64,000 nucleotides of DNA from contig JACVVK020000035.1 in assembly GCA_018292915.2 (NCBI GenBank), positions 2,180,001 through 2,244,000 of the forward strand, read 5' to 3'. This document shows positions 24,398 through 36,273 of the stretch, piece after piece. The translations under genes were made by a program, and so were the position numbers. How positions within the stretch are numbered: the first letter of the stretch is position 1; the number at the start of each line of letters is the position of its first letter. The notes under the pieces are model-generated. The model saw only the letters and a list, made by a program, of their open reading frames with translations, was not told the DNA's origin and made no database searches. The stretch is from Batillaria attramentaria. Taxonomy: Eukaryota; Mollusca; Gastropoda; Batillariidae.

Positions 24398-27300
24398 CTT
24401 TTTAGCAGTTAAGCTCCTTTTTGTTGGATGCAAACTGTATAGATCTACAAGGGTGAAAGTTGTCCGTGTGGGGCACGGAATCTGTATTTTTCTAGACCCA
24501 AAATACGGAATCTGTATTTTGGGGAGAAAAAAAAATCTGTGTAATATTCCGTTCAGCATTATCGCGTGATCGAACCTGGATCATCTACTGTTCATTGTTC
24601 TAGGTGTGTCAACAATCTGGAACCGCTTACTATGACGCTGGTGAATATCAAACGGAGACATTTATTGGTGACCCTGCTACAGACACATTGGATTACACTG
24701 TCAAAAGCACCTCAACAGCAGACACAAGGTACAATTTTGAATGTACTAGTAATCTTTAAATGTTTTTTTTCAAGCATTGTGGTTGTAAATTTATATCTTG
24801 TCTGTCTTTCATTTATTTACTATCATACTTCTTATGGTATGAGGAGCAAGCCCAATTCTTTTGCTATTCCAAGAATCTTTTCTTTCTTTTTTTAAATTCT
24901 GCCACAACTCTTTGCCAACTCCCGTGGTGTTCCTCCGAGATCATTGGTGGAATCCATGGAGGGTGCGGAAGCTGGGGCAATTTTTAATGATGGAGATGAG
25001 GATAATGGCAAGATGATGCCATGGAAGTCCATGTGGTTTGGGGCTGTGGGACAGGGCCGCATTCCACGCTTGCTATCATAAATATCCTGGCATTAAGTGG
25101 TGATTAACCAGGCCCAGGAACTACGGCACCTTCAAACCTGCTTTTGTCAAAATCTTCTCATAGGCTGGCAAAGGGATGCTGCTTTGGCTAGCACATGTGT
25201 AATTACTCAAATGAGATGCACACATTCAAACTTTGTTTAACTCATTCACACTGTTCTGGTGCTTGGCACTGTATTGTAATTGAAGAGTTTGTTTCTGTTG
25301 TGGTGTTTGTTGTGTGTTCACCTTGGCTGAGGTTGTTGTTTTTTCTGGTGTCTAGAACAAGCATATTCACCCTGAAATGTTCGGCTGAGAACAGGCTTGA
25401 GTTTGTCCAAGAAAACCCAGCGACATTTTATGTAAGTATATTATAACATTATAAATATTATACAGGGGCAGGTGTCGGGGAAATGTCCCCGGGGGACATT
25501 AGGAGATATTACATGTAACTTACTTCTGCATGTTGAAATAGAGTCTGTGTATAATCCTCTGTCATCTGGGGGGGGGGGGGGGGTCTTTCTGTCTGTCTGT
25601 GTCTGTCTTTGGTAAACTTTAACATTGGTATAGACTGTATTTTCTCAGAAACTATAGGTAGGAGAAACACCAAAAATGGTAGTTGGTAATTTGGCCTTTC
25701 CAAACATATATATCATTCTGAATGACCTGCTTCAAGGGTCCAGAATCACAGGGTCGGAAAGTGTTTTCTCATTTCTTCAGCAGCCACAAAATCCAGGCAG
25801 TCCACACTTGTACAAATTGGATGGGTGGGTGAACAGTGATTTTTCCAAAATTTTGGCAGAACGTTTATCTGTTTCGCATTAATAGTTGGTAACAAACAAT
25901 GCCTGTTTCGTGACGGTCCCTACTGGCTCTAGTAAAGGCCAAGGTCACACGCAAGTCAGAAGGGCTTTGCTGATCTAGTTGGCTGTATTTTTTAACCCAA
26001 TGATTTGATACAATTCATACTTTTATCACTTACCAGTACTTCACTAGTAGTGTTGTGTGGTATGCATGTTTGTTCATCTGTGTCAACGATGGTGGGTCTC
26101 CTGCCCCCTTCCCTTTCCCCCTACCACCACCAGCACCCCCCCCCCCCCCCCCAATTTCAACAAAACATGATCATAAAGTAGATTTGGAACTTACTGTTAC
26201 ACATTCTTTTCACTGGCGTGTTGTAATGCAGTTTCTATTTGCGTCTTTCATATATAATTTCAGAAATTCAACCTGTACACCCCTCAGTCATGTGTGAACG
26301 GGATTCCTGAAGAGTCCAAAGGTCTCAGCACTGGTTCCATCCTTGTCATTCTGTGAGTATCCAGTGCAGAGAAATCGCTGTTGGTGAAGTACACTCCAGT
26401 TTTGGTAGTTGTTGTTACAGCAGTGTTGATGTGTATGTACACATGATTTGGTCATAGGTCTGAATTGTTGCTGCTGCCATTCAGCCAATTGGCAGTACAA
26501 ACTTAGCCCAGATTTATTACATTTTCAGTGTTCCCCATTACACACAGGTGTGTGTACATGTATTTGGGCGGTCGGGCGGTCGGTGGTCTAGTGGTTAAGA
26601 GGGCTGTCACCAATGCGAGAGGTCAGGGGTTCGAGTCCCACTCGGGGCAAAGAATTTTTCCTTCTCGTATGTGGCACCGTTCATTCGGGCCGATCGTCGG
26701 GGGTTCTCTCCGGGTACTCCGGCTTCCTCCCCCTCTGCTTTGGAAATGTTCAGCCCACCAAATTTGAAAAATAAATGCAATTCTATATTCCGAAATTTAA
26801 ATAGCTGAGCTGACCCTTCGCACCACGTGATTGTAATGTGTTTATGTCTGGTGTGTGAGAGAATGTGTGTGATTCACGTGAGCGTGCGTGTTGGGTTCAG
26901 TTCGCGGCGCTTTGAGCCGATTCATGAAATTGGGTAAAGCGCCTATACAATACTCATTATCATTATCATTATCATCATTTGTACACACAAAACTCTTAAA
27001 TTGACACACAAATTCGAGAACAGCGCATCACAGGGGACACACATTCTTAGTCTTGCCATGACAACCAGTATTTTTCCAACTCTCTCCCGGAAACCTGATG
27101 CACAAAAAGCGATCGGTAACTAGCAGCAGACTCTTGCAGCATCGCATTTCCGCTGAGCCATCGTACGTATCGGACAGAATATGATGTATGGACCCTTCAA
27201 GTTTACAAAAGGACCCTCAAAAATGTGGAGAGAGGGTCCCAAGGACCCTTCCATTCTTGAATCACAGGAAATACTAATTTTGATTTCATGGAAGTCGTGC

Positions 27301-28310
27301 ACGATTCCATTTTGAGAGCAGTGCGGAAGGTGTACACTGCATGTCATATTACACTGTTCTCAGGGTCTCTTCGTGCCAAATTTCACGACATTGATTCATC
27401 TTTTCCTGTGATCAAAATATAATGTATGGTCCTGTTTATGTGTTTCAGATTCTTTGTGTTCTTTATTGTCTACTGGATCGTTGGCTTCATATTCATGAAG
27501 TTTGTACGACGGGCGGAGGGGGTCGAGATGATCCCCAACTACGAGTTCTGGAAAGAGTTACCTCTCTTGATACGAGTAAGTTGCCGTGCCCACGCTTGCT
27601 TACACTTGTTGTTGTTGTTTTTTTTAGTTTCAGTTCTCCGTCCATCTGCTTATGGTAAGAAGTGTGTATTTTTAGCAGAGTTTTTTTTTTTTTTTTGTCA
27701 CATTCAGATGGAAATTGTTTAAAAGGTACATCAGAACCAATGATTTGTACCAAGATATTGAATCTTTTTCCTCCATGGACCCCCAAGTATTTACTCAGCA
27801 ACAAATTGCCTGAAAGTCAGGCATAAGGGGGACCAGGTTGGCCAATTGCGGGGTTGGTCTGAGCTTGGCCCAATGCGTAAATGGGAGTAAAAAAACTGTG
27901 TTTGCTTATAACACTGCCCATCTCCTTGTGAACTGGGTCTGATTTGTAACATGTCCATCACAGGATGAATCAAATTTGGCATGCTCATCAACCTGTCTGG
28001 ATTGCATAGTGTTAAGCTGGGCTGTTCACAGTTCAGATAGAATAGCTGTTACTTCCCCTTATAACATATTTTGCCGTCTCCAATCAAGCTTGTAACAGGG
28101 ACATTATTATTTATCACCCCCCACTAACCAACCAACCAACCAACCAGCCAACCAAATAATTGGTCAAACTGCTGATTACAGAGCTAGATGAGATGGATGC
28201 ACGTTCCCTGTGTGTGTTCTGATTTCCAGTGTTGGTTTTGTTTTGATCAGGATGGACTTGCCTTCACAGCACGAGGATGTAAGGGAGAGACCACATACGA
28301 GAAAATCTGA
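21914..28310 (+). CDS. Cation-dependent mannose-6-phosphate receptor-like MRH membrane protein (7 exons)
   Basis: Exons: 21914-22071 (or -22077), 24145-24244, 24604-24728, 25356-25431, 26264-26352, 27449-27575, 28251-28310; 244 (or 246) aa. Using the 244-aa model, residues 1-19 are a hydrophobic signal peptide. Residues about 20-165 are a cysteine-containing lumenal domain of the mannose-6-phosphate-receptor homology type. A membrane span covers about 177-199, and a roughly 45-residue cytosolic tail follows. The span and tail (LSTGSILVI, then GVEMIPNYEFWKELPLLIRDG) align by eye with vertebrate M6PR, which has GSILLV and an FPHLAFWQDL-type tail. The protein ends in YEKI, a YxxPhi sorting motif. 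The family carries lysosomal enzymes from Golgi to endosomes. The fungal/animal Atg27-type family is related and also ends in a tyrosine motif, so the exact orthology is open. The Arg that contacts sugar in CD-MPR is not clearly aligned, so phosphomannose binding is unproven. The exon 1 donor is ambiguous (GC at 22072 or GT at 22078); both keep the frame. Confidence 0.82.
22767..22935 (+). mobile_element. SINE family B copy
   Basis: The head GGGATAGCCGAATGGTAGAGC and core GGAAAAGGACGTTAAACTCC run into a CT-rich microsatellite at 22933-22972. It lies in intron 1 of the receptor-like gene. Confidence 0.78.
23017..23408. mobile_element. 392-bp nonautonomous DNA transposon with 6-bp TSD
   Basis: The termini CAGGGTCCATACAGGT and (reverse complement) CAGGATCCATACAGGT match 15 of 16. 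TACCAG flanks both sides (23011-23016, 23409-23414). The interior has repeated GTCATGGAA-type words and no coding. It is in intron 1 of the receptor-like gene. Confidence 0.8.
24898..25135 (-). mobile_element. 5'-truncated SINE, family C
   Basis: This copy shares the 3' half of the SINE at 30669-31171, from the T-run and GCCACAACTCTTTGCCA to CCAGGCCCAGGAACTACGGCACC, then stops short of the tRNA-like head. It lies in an intron of the receptor-like gene. Divergence suggests an older insertion. Confidence 0.7.
26573..26985 (+). mobile_element. Full-length SINE family A
   Basis: The tRNA-like head has GGTGGTCTAGTGGTTAAG-type box A and GGTTCGAGTCCC box B. The conserved body (GGTACTCCGGCTTCC, TGTTCAGCCCACCAAATTTG) leads to a TTGGGTAAAGCGCCTATACA end and a (CATTAT)n tail. 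It lies in an intron of the receptor-like gene and is the best full-length copy of this family here. Confidence 0.82.
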
Positions 28311-28400
28311 TCATCAACGCTCCGAAAAGAATGAGTGCCTGTCAAGTTTTGCGTTTCACGCAGCATGTGTTTGTGCCTGTGGGGGCACATGCGTGCAGGT

Positions 28401-28440
<40 letters not shown>

Positions 28441-28443
<3 letters not shown>

Positions 28444-28843
28444 CTGGAGAATTTTCAGTCATTTGGCAATTTCTCAGCCAAACTTCCTATATCCTTTTAT
28501 CCCCCCCCCCCCCCCCCCCCCAAATAAAAATCTGAGTTTCAGCCAAAGAAAAGTAAGGGGGGGGGGGGGGGGGGAACGGTTTCACTCACAGGCATGTATC
28601 ATGATACATGTAATGCCATATGGGACAGTCTAACTTCATTTTGAAGACTTGTTTCTCAGTATCAAGGCAGTACATGTATGTATTTAACTTTTCGATGACA
28701 GGAGAGGCTACTGAATGCCTTTTAGAAATGCTAAAATTTGTTTTCGTACGTGTGGCGTTGTACCCATTGTCTCCCAGCAGGGCGCTGCCTCTACACCCTT
28801 GCCTAGGTTTCAGGTTTTTTTTCCCTCAGCAATTCCCCAGCCT
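28441..28843. mobile_element. MITE-like element flanked by (GT)n, copy 2
   Basis: This copy is homologous to 4136-4478 (shared GCCTAGGTTTCAG and GGCAATTT blocks, same ends), enlarged by C and G homopolymers. (GT)n flanks both sides, the right one about 140 bp. It lies just after the receptor-like gene's stop, so it may be part of that 3' UTR or beyond it. Confidence 0.68.
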
Positions 28844-28847
28844 GGTG

Positions 28848-28867
28848 TGGGTGTGTGTGTGTGTGCG

Positions 28868-28936
<69 letters not shown>

Positions 28937-28937
28937 A

Positions 28938-28990
<53 letters not shown>
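28848..28990. repeat. (GT)n microsatellite
   Basis: About 140 bp of GT with scattered GTGC units directly follows the inverted-repeat element at 28441-28843. Confidence 0.95.
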
Positions 28991-29525
28991 ATGCAAGAAA
29001 AAGAATGTTTGTGGTGAGAATGTGTCATGAACATTTCTGTGTAATTGCTGTGGACCATGAAATGTGCCTTCCACCTGGTTCAGGAGATAAGGGTTGTGTA
29101 GGGTCGTGTGTGCTGGTACCCGTTTGTCGGAAAAATGTAGGTGTTTTCTTACAAGATATCTCTGTTCTGACAGTATTCACCAAATGAAAAATCTGGAAGC
29201 ACAGAAAGTATGGTGTATTCCGACACTTAGCTGGATATGTTTTTTGTGTTACTGTATATGTTGTAGTTTTTGCTCTGGATGTGGGGGATTTTGTGTCAGT
29301 TAAGTCAAACAGTCAAGTTGTTTACCTTTACCAGGCCCCATGTTTGGATATAGGTGAAACATGGGATTGCCACGACCGTGCGACACACACCATATACACA
29401 ACATGCCTTTGCATTGATGGCAGGTATGCTGGTCATGCGCATGCAATATTCAGATGTCACGTTATATCGGACATGCCATTTGCAATGAAGATGTGCCAGA
29501 AGAGGCCTTTTTATAATTTTAGGGT

Positions 29526-29556
<31 letters not shown>

Positions 29557-29567
29557 GTCGTGGTTCA

Positions 29568-29690
29568 TTAGTTGGGTGGGTGGGTGTTTGGGGGTTTAAC
29601 GTCCTTTTCCACCACATACGGGTGATATCAAAGACGGGACAACAATGAAAAAGCCAGCTCAAATATTTGGCCCCAGCTGGTTCATTAGTT
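29568..29690 (-). mobile_element. Partial SINE family B copy
   Basis: Reverse-oriented GGGTGTTTGGGGGTTTAACG and TCCTTTTCCACCACATACGG followed by GATATCAAAG mark the 3' half of the family B core; the tRNA head is lost. Confidence 0.65.
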
Positions 29691-30236
29691 ACCCTGCGGG
29701 TTGAGACATAATGGTGATACATGTATATGGAATTGAGTCAGGGATACTTTTTATTCTGACAGTGTTCAAGGAAAGTGTATCGTTTTCAGGAAATCGGGGG
29801 GAAAAAAACGCCTGAATTTTTTCGACAAACGAACTATGCAAACATGGTTGAAAAAAATCTGATGCCAACTTTGGTTGCTGGATCTTTACTTTTTTAATTC
29901 CACTGGATTTTTTTTTTTTTTTAAAGATGATAGGGCCTATATATTTTTGCATGAGCTTCAGAGTTATTGCAGTTGTATCAAAATGTCATAAGAAAATAGT
30001 GCATTGATATTTTGGTATCATCCCTTGTTGTTTGTCAGTGAGGATGAAAATTTACTGGTAGAGTTGTGTGTAGTATGCTCAGGATGTTTTTCCTCGTTTG
30101 ATAGTTAAGTGTCAGTATGTGTATATGGGGTTGTGCCACCATGGTCAGGGGGTTCTTTTTTTTTTCTTCTTTTTTTTTTTCTTGGTCAGTGTGCATGTTT
30201 GTGTCCAGCATGCTCAGGAATTATTTGATGTCACTG

Positions 30237-30294
<58 letters not shown>

Positions 30295-30668
30295 ATAAGT
30301 GTTCAGCTTTATAAATGGAGATCTTGAACATATATTGTATAAGGAAAATATTTCAAGAAGTATCATATAATGTTTGATTGTACATACGCCAGTATATTGA
30401 ACTTCAGCAACTTCATTTTACAACTTTCTAGTGACAGGAAGTCCATCATTACAAATCTAATGCCGTACGGTGTCTACACTGAATGTGGGGTCACCAACCA
30501 TCATTGATAGATACATGTACATGTATTATCACCTGTCTCCAATCAGCATTGTCACTATTTTAAAGTTAGAATACCAGTATATTTGTATATATATATATAT
30601 ACACACTGATGTATGTTGATGACTTATGCTTGAGCTGGTGAATACAAGTCCCACCCTTAATGTAGATT

Positions 30669-31171
30669 TTTTTTTTTTTTTTTTTTTTTTGCTGCCCCAA
30701 CTCTTTGCCAGCTCCAGTGGTGTTCCTCCCAGGTCATGGGTGGAACCCACGGAGGACTCGGAAGCTGGGACAATTTTTATTATGCATGATGATGGAGATG
30801 AGGATGATAGTAAGATGATGCTATGGAGGTCCATGTGGTTTGGGACTGCGGGACAGGGCCGCATTCCACACTTCCTGTCATAAATATCCCGGTATTAACC
30901 AGGCCCGGGAACTACGGCACCTGTGGTGCCAGCCGTGTAATCATCCACATCATAAGACGTGTCGTACCAAGGGAAGCACCCCCAAAGTCGCACCCGTGAA
31001 GTGGGTGAAGCTCGGCTGTGTGGCAACAGCCTCCCCATTGGGCCCATAGCACACCCGCTCTGGGTAGGAGCCGACCTAGGTAGGAAAAATACCGCTTGCC
31101 TCGGCTGGGATTCGAACCCGGGTCTCCCGGTCCATGATCTGAAGTGCTAACCACTGCACTATGGGGGCCGG
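30669..31171 (-). mobile_element. Full-length tRNA-derived SINE (family C)
   Basis: The minus-strand copy has its tRNA-like head at the right (GGTTAGCACTTCAGATC and GGGTTCGAATCCC in reverse complement) and its poly(A) tail as the T-run at the left. TAATGTAGATT at 30658-30668 and TAATGTATATT at 31172-31182 form a probable target-site duplication with one mismatch. It is the reference copy for the array-bearing SINE in SFI1. Confidence 0.82.
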
Positions 31172-31383
31172 TAATGTATATTATTTTTATATTTCAATGC
31201 AAGTGGTGCGCTGGACACTAAGTAAAGGCACACTGGAGGTACCCGTGCAAGCTCACTATGCTTCAAGTAGGGCTGAAATCTTCACTGGCGTATAGTTTTT
31301 GAAGAAGGGTGTGTCACTGGTGGAATGGTAGAGAGTATATGAGAGATCTTGCCACCAAAACTCGTACGCAATGTGCCCAGTTG

Positions 31384-31567
31384 CAAGTGACTCAGAGCGC
31401 CTGTTTCAAGTGACTCGGAGCGCCCGTTTCAAGTGACTCAGTGCGCCCGTTTCAAGTGACCCAGAGTGCCCGTTTCAAGTGACTCGGAGCGCCCGTTTCA
31501 AGTGACTCAGAGCGCCCGTTTCAAGTGACTCAGAGCGCCCGTTTCAAGTGACTCAGAGCACCTGTTT
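31384..31567. repeat. 23-bp minisatellite, 8 units
   Basis: The unit CAAGTGACTCAGAGCGCCCG+TTT repeats eight times with point variants (CGGAGCG, CAGTGCG, CCAGAGTG). It lies in the intergenic region after the receptor-like gene. Confidence 0.85.
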
Positions 31568-31947
31568 CAAAATCTCATGTGGAGCTTGACCATTACTGGC
31601 CATCATTTTAGTATTCACAGAACATTTTGAAGTTGACACTTCAGTTCGCACCGTTGCAAGATGATACAATAATTTCCACATTTAATTTACTGCCTTCCTG
31701 TTGTTGCCTGTGCAGTCGCACGTGGTAGAAGCAAGGGAACTCTACAGTGTTAGTGTGTGTCCTTTCTGGAAAATTTCAGCAATCTCCCCTCACCCCACCA
31801 CCCATTCTCTGCATCTCTCTCTGTGTCTGTATATGCGTGTGTGTGTGTGTGTGTGTGTGGTTTAGCAGAAATGCTGTATGTCCTATTTTCACGCTTATGC
31901 AGAACATCATTTTGCACAGGCCAGGAGTGTCGGGCCAATGTATACTC

Positions 31948-31979
<32 letters not shown>

Positions 31980-32462
31980 AGTGAGTGAGAGAGAGAGAGA
32001 GAGAGTGTGTATTTCAGTATATGGTATGTGCGTAGGTTGCATGTGTGTGTTAGAGCATTTGCTCATGGTGTTAGTCAGATGTATTATTTGTCATTGTGTT
32101 GGTTTTTTCTAAACCCCTCCCCCCCCACTGCCCCTCCCACTTTGACGTGTATTTGAAGAAAAATGTTGATCTGAACTTTAAAATCATTAATTTGTTCTTG
32201 TAATTAGAGCTGTATCGAGCACTCACTTGTGTAATAAGAAGAGGATGAATATAATGCATTAGTAATGCACTTGAAACATACATATATCCTTCAAGTACAT
32301 GTATACAACAGCTTTACTCACCAATCCTGCATCAAAGATCTATTGATCTCTTTGTATTTCACATGATAAAGATCTGTAGATTTACCTCTGCCATTTATTC
32401 CCTATGTGGTTTAGCTTCCAGTTTCTGCTTTTAGCGTAGCGCAACATCTGTGCAGCTTGCTT

Positions 32463-32842
32463 ATCTCTTTTTTTTTTTCTTTTTCTGTGTTTGTCAGTTC
32501 TTTTTTGTTATTGTTTTTGTTGTTTTGTGTTTTTGTTTTGTTTTTTGTGTGTGTTTGGTTTTTTTGGTGGTTTTTTTCTTGTGTGGTTGTTTTTTGTTGT
32601 TTGTTGTTTGTTTGGTTTTTTTTGGGGGGGGGGAGGGGGGTGGTTGGTTGGGTTTTGTTTGTTTGTTTTTATGTTGTTTGGGTTTTTTTTGGGGGGGTTG
32701 TTTTTTGTTGTTGGTGGGGGGGGGGGGTGTTTGTTTGTTTGTTTGTGTTTTGTTTTGTTTTGGTGTTTTTTTTGTTTTTTTTTTGGGGGGGGGGGGGTCT
32801 TTTGTATTTTGCTCACGAGTTTTTTTTTTGGTTTTTTTTTTG
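32463..32842. repeat. Strand-asymmetric T/G tract
   Basis: For about 380 bp the plus strand is almost only T and G, with several G runs of seven or more. Apparent reading frames here are low-complexity and not genes. Confidence 0.85.
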
Positions 32843-33922
32843 TAAGCATGTGATAGATCAACAAAATTATAATGTAATAATGCTTTGCACCCTGTACATG
32901 TATTGCAAGATTTAATTTTCATTATATGATATTAGATTTGTGTAGTCTCCATCATCACCAACAAAAATCTCAAATGTAACACCACTCATATTGATGATTC
33001 AGAGTTTGTGTTTAGTGTATTTCTTAGGACATTTTTGTGAGTTTCTTTGTTGTTTTTTTAGGGTTTGTTTTTGTGTGATTTGCAGGGGGGGGGAGGGGGG
33101 TGCTTTTTTTGTTTTGTTTTTAGTTATTGCCATTATTCAGGCCAGAATTCAGCCCGAATAATCAAACTCAAAACTGAGGTGTCCTGTTCCAACGGTAAGC
33201 ACGTGATTGCCGGGCTGAATGCTGAACTGTATTTTTTTTTTTTTTTTTTTTAAACAGCTTGAGAATCAACCATTTCTGTCCGTTATCTGTGTGAATGATC
33301 CCAAACCTTTATTAATGTAAACTACAGTAGTTTAGCTTGTGACTGTGATTGATTTTTGACTTTGTTACTTTCCTAATACATGTCATCAATTTGTTATGCA
33401 TTGTGAAGTAGTGCGGGGAAAAACATTGCGCATGTACATTCCTTTTGTGTTATTGTTTAAAATATACAACAGTTGGTTCTTTAAGAAAATTAGCTTTCTT
33501 GTTTTTGTATTCATAATTGGGAATTGTTCCGAAGGTGGGTAAGAAACAGTTTTCCTGTAACTTTCTGTTTGGTTTGTAAAGTTCAAGGAGGTTTTTCCGT
33601 AACTCTGAGTGTCGGTATGCAAAATGGCGCAGGTTGACATTTTCAGTAGCTGCTGTTACTTAATTATGATCACTAGAGAAAACAGTTAATGAGGAACAAT
33701 AATTATTCAGTAAAATGCTTGAGAAATATCATCAGTGTTCAGTGTGTGTGTTTTTTATGTCTGTGATTTAACGATACTTAAACCATGTTGTTAACAGGTT
33801 ATCATTTCCAGTGACACCAAAGTCGGCATGCTTTTTTTTTTTTTTTTTTTTTGCTTTCTCTGTTTTTTTGGTTGTTTTTTCTTTCTTTCTTTCTTTCTTT
33901 TTCCTTCCCTTTTGTGCGCAAA

Positions 33923-34018
33923 TATTTGTGCAGGCCTTTTCCTTGCTACCCTTTTTTTTTATATCGCCATTTCATGGTGAAAAAGACGTTACATTTCCAA
34001 ACACCCACCCACCCTTCC
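33923..34018 (+). mobile_element. Degraded SINE family B 3' half
   Basis: AATATTTGTGCAGGCC, TATATCGCCATTTCATGGTG and AAAGACGTTACATTTCC then AACACCCACCC match the family B core with many changes. Confidence 0.55.
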
Positions 34019-35292
34019 TTCCATTTTGTGTGTGTGTGTGTGTGTATGGCCATGGTTTGGTTTGTGGGCAGAACACTCACAAAAACTGGTAGTTAGCAGT
34101 ACAAATGTACATGTACAGGTAAGTCAAGTTGAAACGGATAATTCTGGGTGGCCTCCTGAGAGAGGTGACCGCCTTATCCTGGTGTCCACCTTAGCAGATA
34201 TGACTGTATCCCAGTTGACTGTAGACAATGACATTGCACTGAAGGTATTATTTTTACTACATTTACTGTGAAGCAGCATTGTATTTGAGTACAGTAGTCG
34301 TGAAGTGTGATGTGTTTTAGGACTGCGACCTTTGACAAGTGATTAAAATTCCTTTGAAAACCACTCCAGTATGAATGTAATGATAAGGAAATCTCATTCC
34401 ACAGAAAGCATTCTCTCTCACACACACTTCACATGCGCGCGCGCACACCCACACTCACGACACCACACTACACGCACGCACACGTACACGCCGGTACGCA
34501 CACACGTACATACACACTGACTGAACACCACCTCCCCATCACATCAGCTTGTCAGTAATTATTGAACGTGTCGCCGCAAAACATGCTAACTCAAGCACAT
34601 CCTGTTTGCGGAACTGGAGGTCACCGGCAGCCGATCAGGCGTGGACGATATTCGATTGAAGTTATAGCTAGGAGAACTGCCATGCAAGCAGTTTTATACT
34701 ACGTTGCGGTCGCCGTGTTAAGCTGGATCGCAGTATGTGGTCCACGGATAGTGTCCGTTGACAATGCAGGGATGAAATGACCAGCCGCGTCTTACTGCAG
34801 CACGGTCTGTAGCAACAAACCCTCCCACCCCCAACCCCAACCCTCAGCCCTCCTCCTCCTCCTCCTCTCCCCCCCCCCCACACACACACACAAACACTCG
34901 TGCCTCTGCGATATGCTCCAGTATGGACTGAATAAAACTTGAAATTAAAAAAAAGGTAAAAAAAAAAAAAAAACCAGGCAGTAGTCCATGTGTCGACACC
35001 CGTCCTTGCTGATGGCAAGTGAATGCGGGGTATAAATTTACTAGCTTCATGCGACCATTTTGCAACGAAGAGCCATATCGGAACGGACAGAATTCAACGA
35101 TTTCAGCTGCAGAAACAGTTTCTTGTTTTGGTGGTTTTGTTTGTTTGCTGTGAGCAAGAACAACTACAGTTTCTGCAGTGACAGCGTATAAGCTGTGCAG
35201 ATTTTCTTCAACAGAATATTGGATTCTTTGTAACTTGAATTTTACTGCTGCAGAACGTGTATGCTGTTTCTACAGAAACTGCAGTATTTATC

Positions 35293-35340
35293 GGGGGGGG
35301 GGGGGGGGGGGAAGGGGGGGGGGGGGGGGGGGGGGGCGGG
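35293..35340. repeat. Poly(G) tract
   Basis: Nearly 45 G with an AA and a C break; a likely quadruplex former and a likely place for assembly length error. Confidence 0.9.
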
Positions 35341-36140
35341 TCTGCAGAACATCCGGATTTTTCTCTCCCCGCCTTTGATCGGCTCAATAACAATTATTTT
35401 CCGATTTTGTCCATGGTCGGGAGGAATTGACGGACTGGTACAGACTGTCCGCAGCATCTGCACTTGTTCCTCAGCGGTTTTTGTTGCATGCGCATCTTTT
35501 TGCGCACAGTGTAAGGATCTGGCCGACACACATCTGCACGACGAAAAGTCCAATTGTAACTAAAGGCTTATATTATTTTATTTCATTTTATTTTTCTTAA
35601 CTTTGTAAGCGCTTAAATCTCGCTGAGTATAAGCGCTGTAGATATATCCATTATTATTATGATCAGTTCAGTGTCATGTTAAAGTATTCCGCTGTTGTTT
35701 AAAAAAAAAAAAAAAAGAAGAAGAAGAAGAGGAATGGGGGAGGGGGGGGGGTAGTTGGAACCACCTGCGAACTGAACAAGGAAAGCCCGAAGTACATGAG
35801 ACAGTTGATGGTCGATAGTGAGCCCGGAATGCGGTGGGTGGCTGCCAAGGTAACACAGCAGCAGTCGGACACAGGCGGCAAGGGAAAAACCAATTGCTGC
35901 CCGTCAGTGGCTGACACAATTTCAACTTGCTCTACAAGTTCATTCACAGCCATGTGTTTTGCAAGGGAGTGGTCGTTTTGACATACACATTTTACCGTCG
36001 AGACGTGGGCCGGCCGCGCGAAGTGTCGTCTGCGCCTGGCGGTGGTGTGACTCAAAAGCCCGCCACTTTTACCTAGCTGCTCAGTTTCACTCTGTCCCGC
36101 AACAGACATCTGTCACATACGCCTGCGCACCACACGTATT

Positions 36141-36150
36141 CATATAATTA
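36141..36150 (+). promoter_or_regulatory. Possible TATA element upstream of EF-hand gene A
   Basis: CATATAATTA sits about 130 bp before the start codon of the EF-hand gene at 36274, which would place a start site near 36170 and a 5' UTR of about 100 nt. It is one AT-rich motif in ordinary sequence, so the call is tentative. Confidence 0.3.
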
Positions 36151-36273
36151 TCTGACCTGCATACAAGCCTCGCATCTCATCTGCGCTTTGAAAACATCAC
36201 AGTCTGAACTGTCTTCCAAGCAGACAGCGACACGGGATTTCAGTCTTGAAACTTGAGACATTAAGGAATCACG

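Larger units (their letters stand above)
28311..36273. other. Intergenic region between receptor-like gene and EF-hand gene A
   Basis: I see no supportable gene in these 8 kb. The region holds the inverted-repeat element at 28441, SINEs at 29568, 30669 and 33923, a 23-bp minisatellite, CA/GT tracts, T/G and poly(G) tracts. A retroposon-like tail (GTAAGCGCTTAAATC, then ATTATTATTA) lies near 35605-35660. Confidence 0.6.

Noticed and set aside
26573..26650. Possible tRNA gene
   Set aside because: The A and B boxes belong to a SINE head that continues into a shared body; similar heads at 15756, 19443, 22767, 47140 and 53500 were also treated as SINEs.
32450..32922. Several 118-152-aa frames rich in F/G/V or K/T/P
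   Set aside because: They arise from a T/G-only low-complexity tract.
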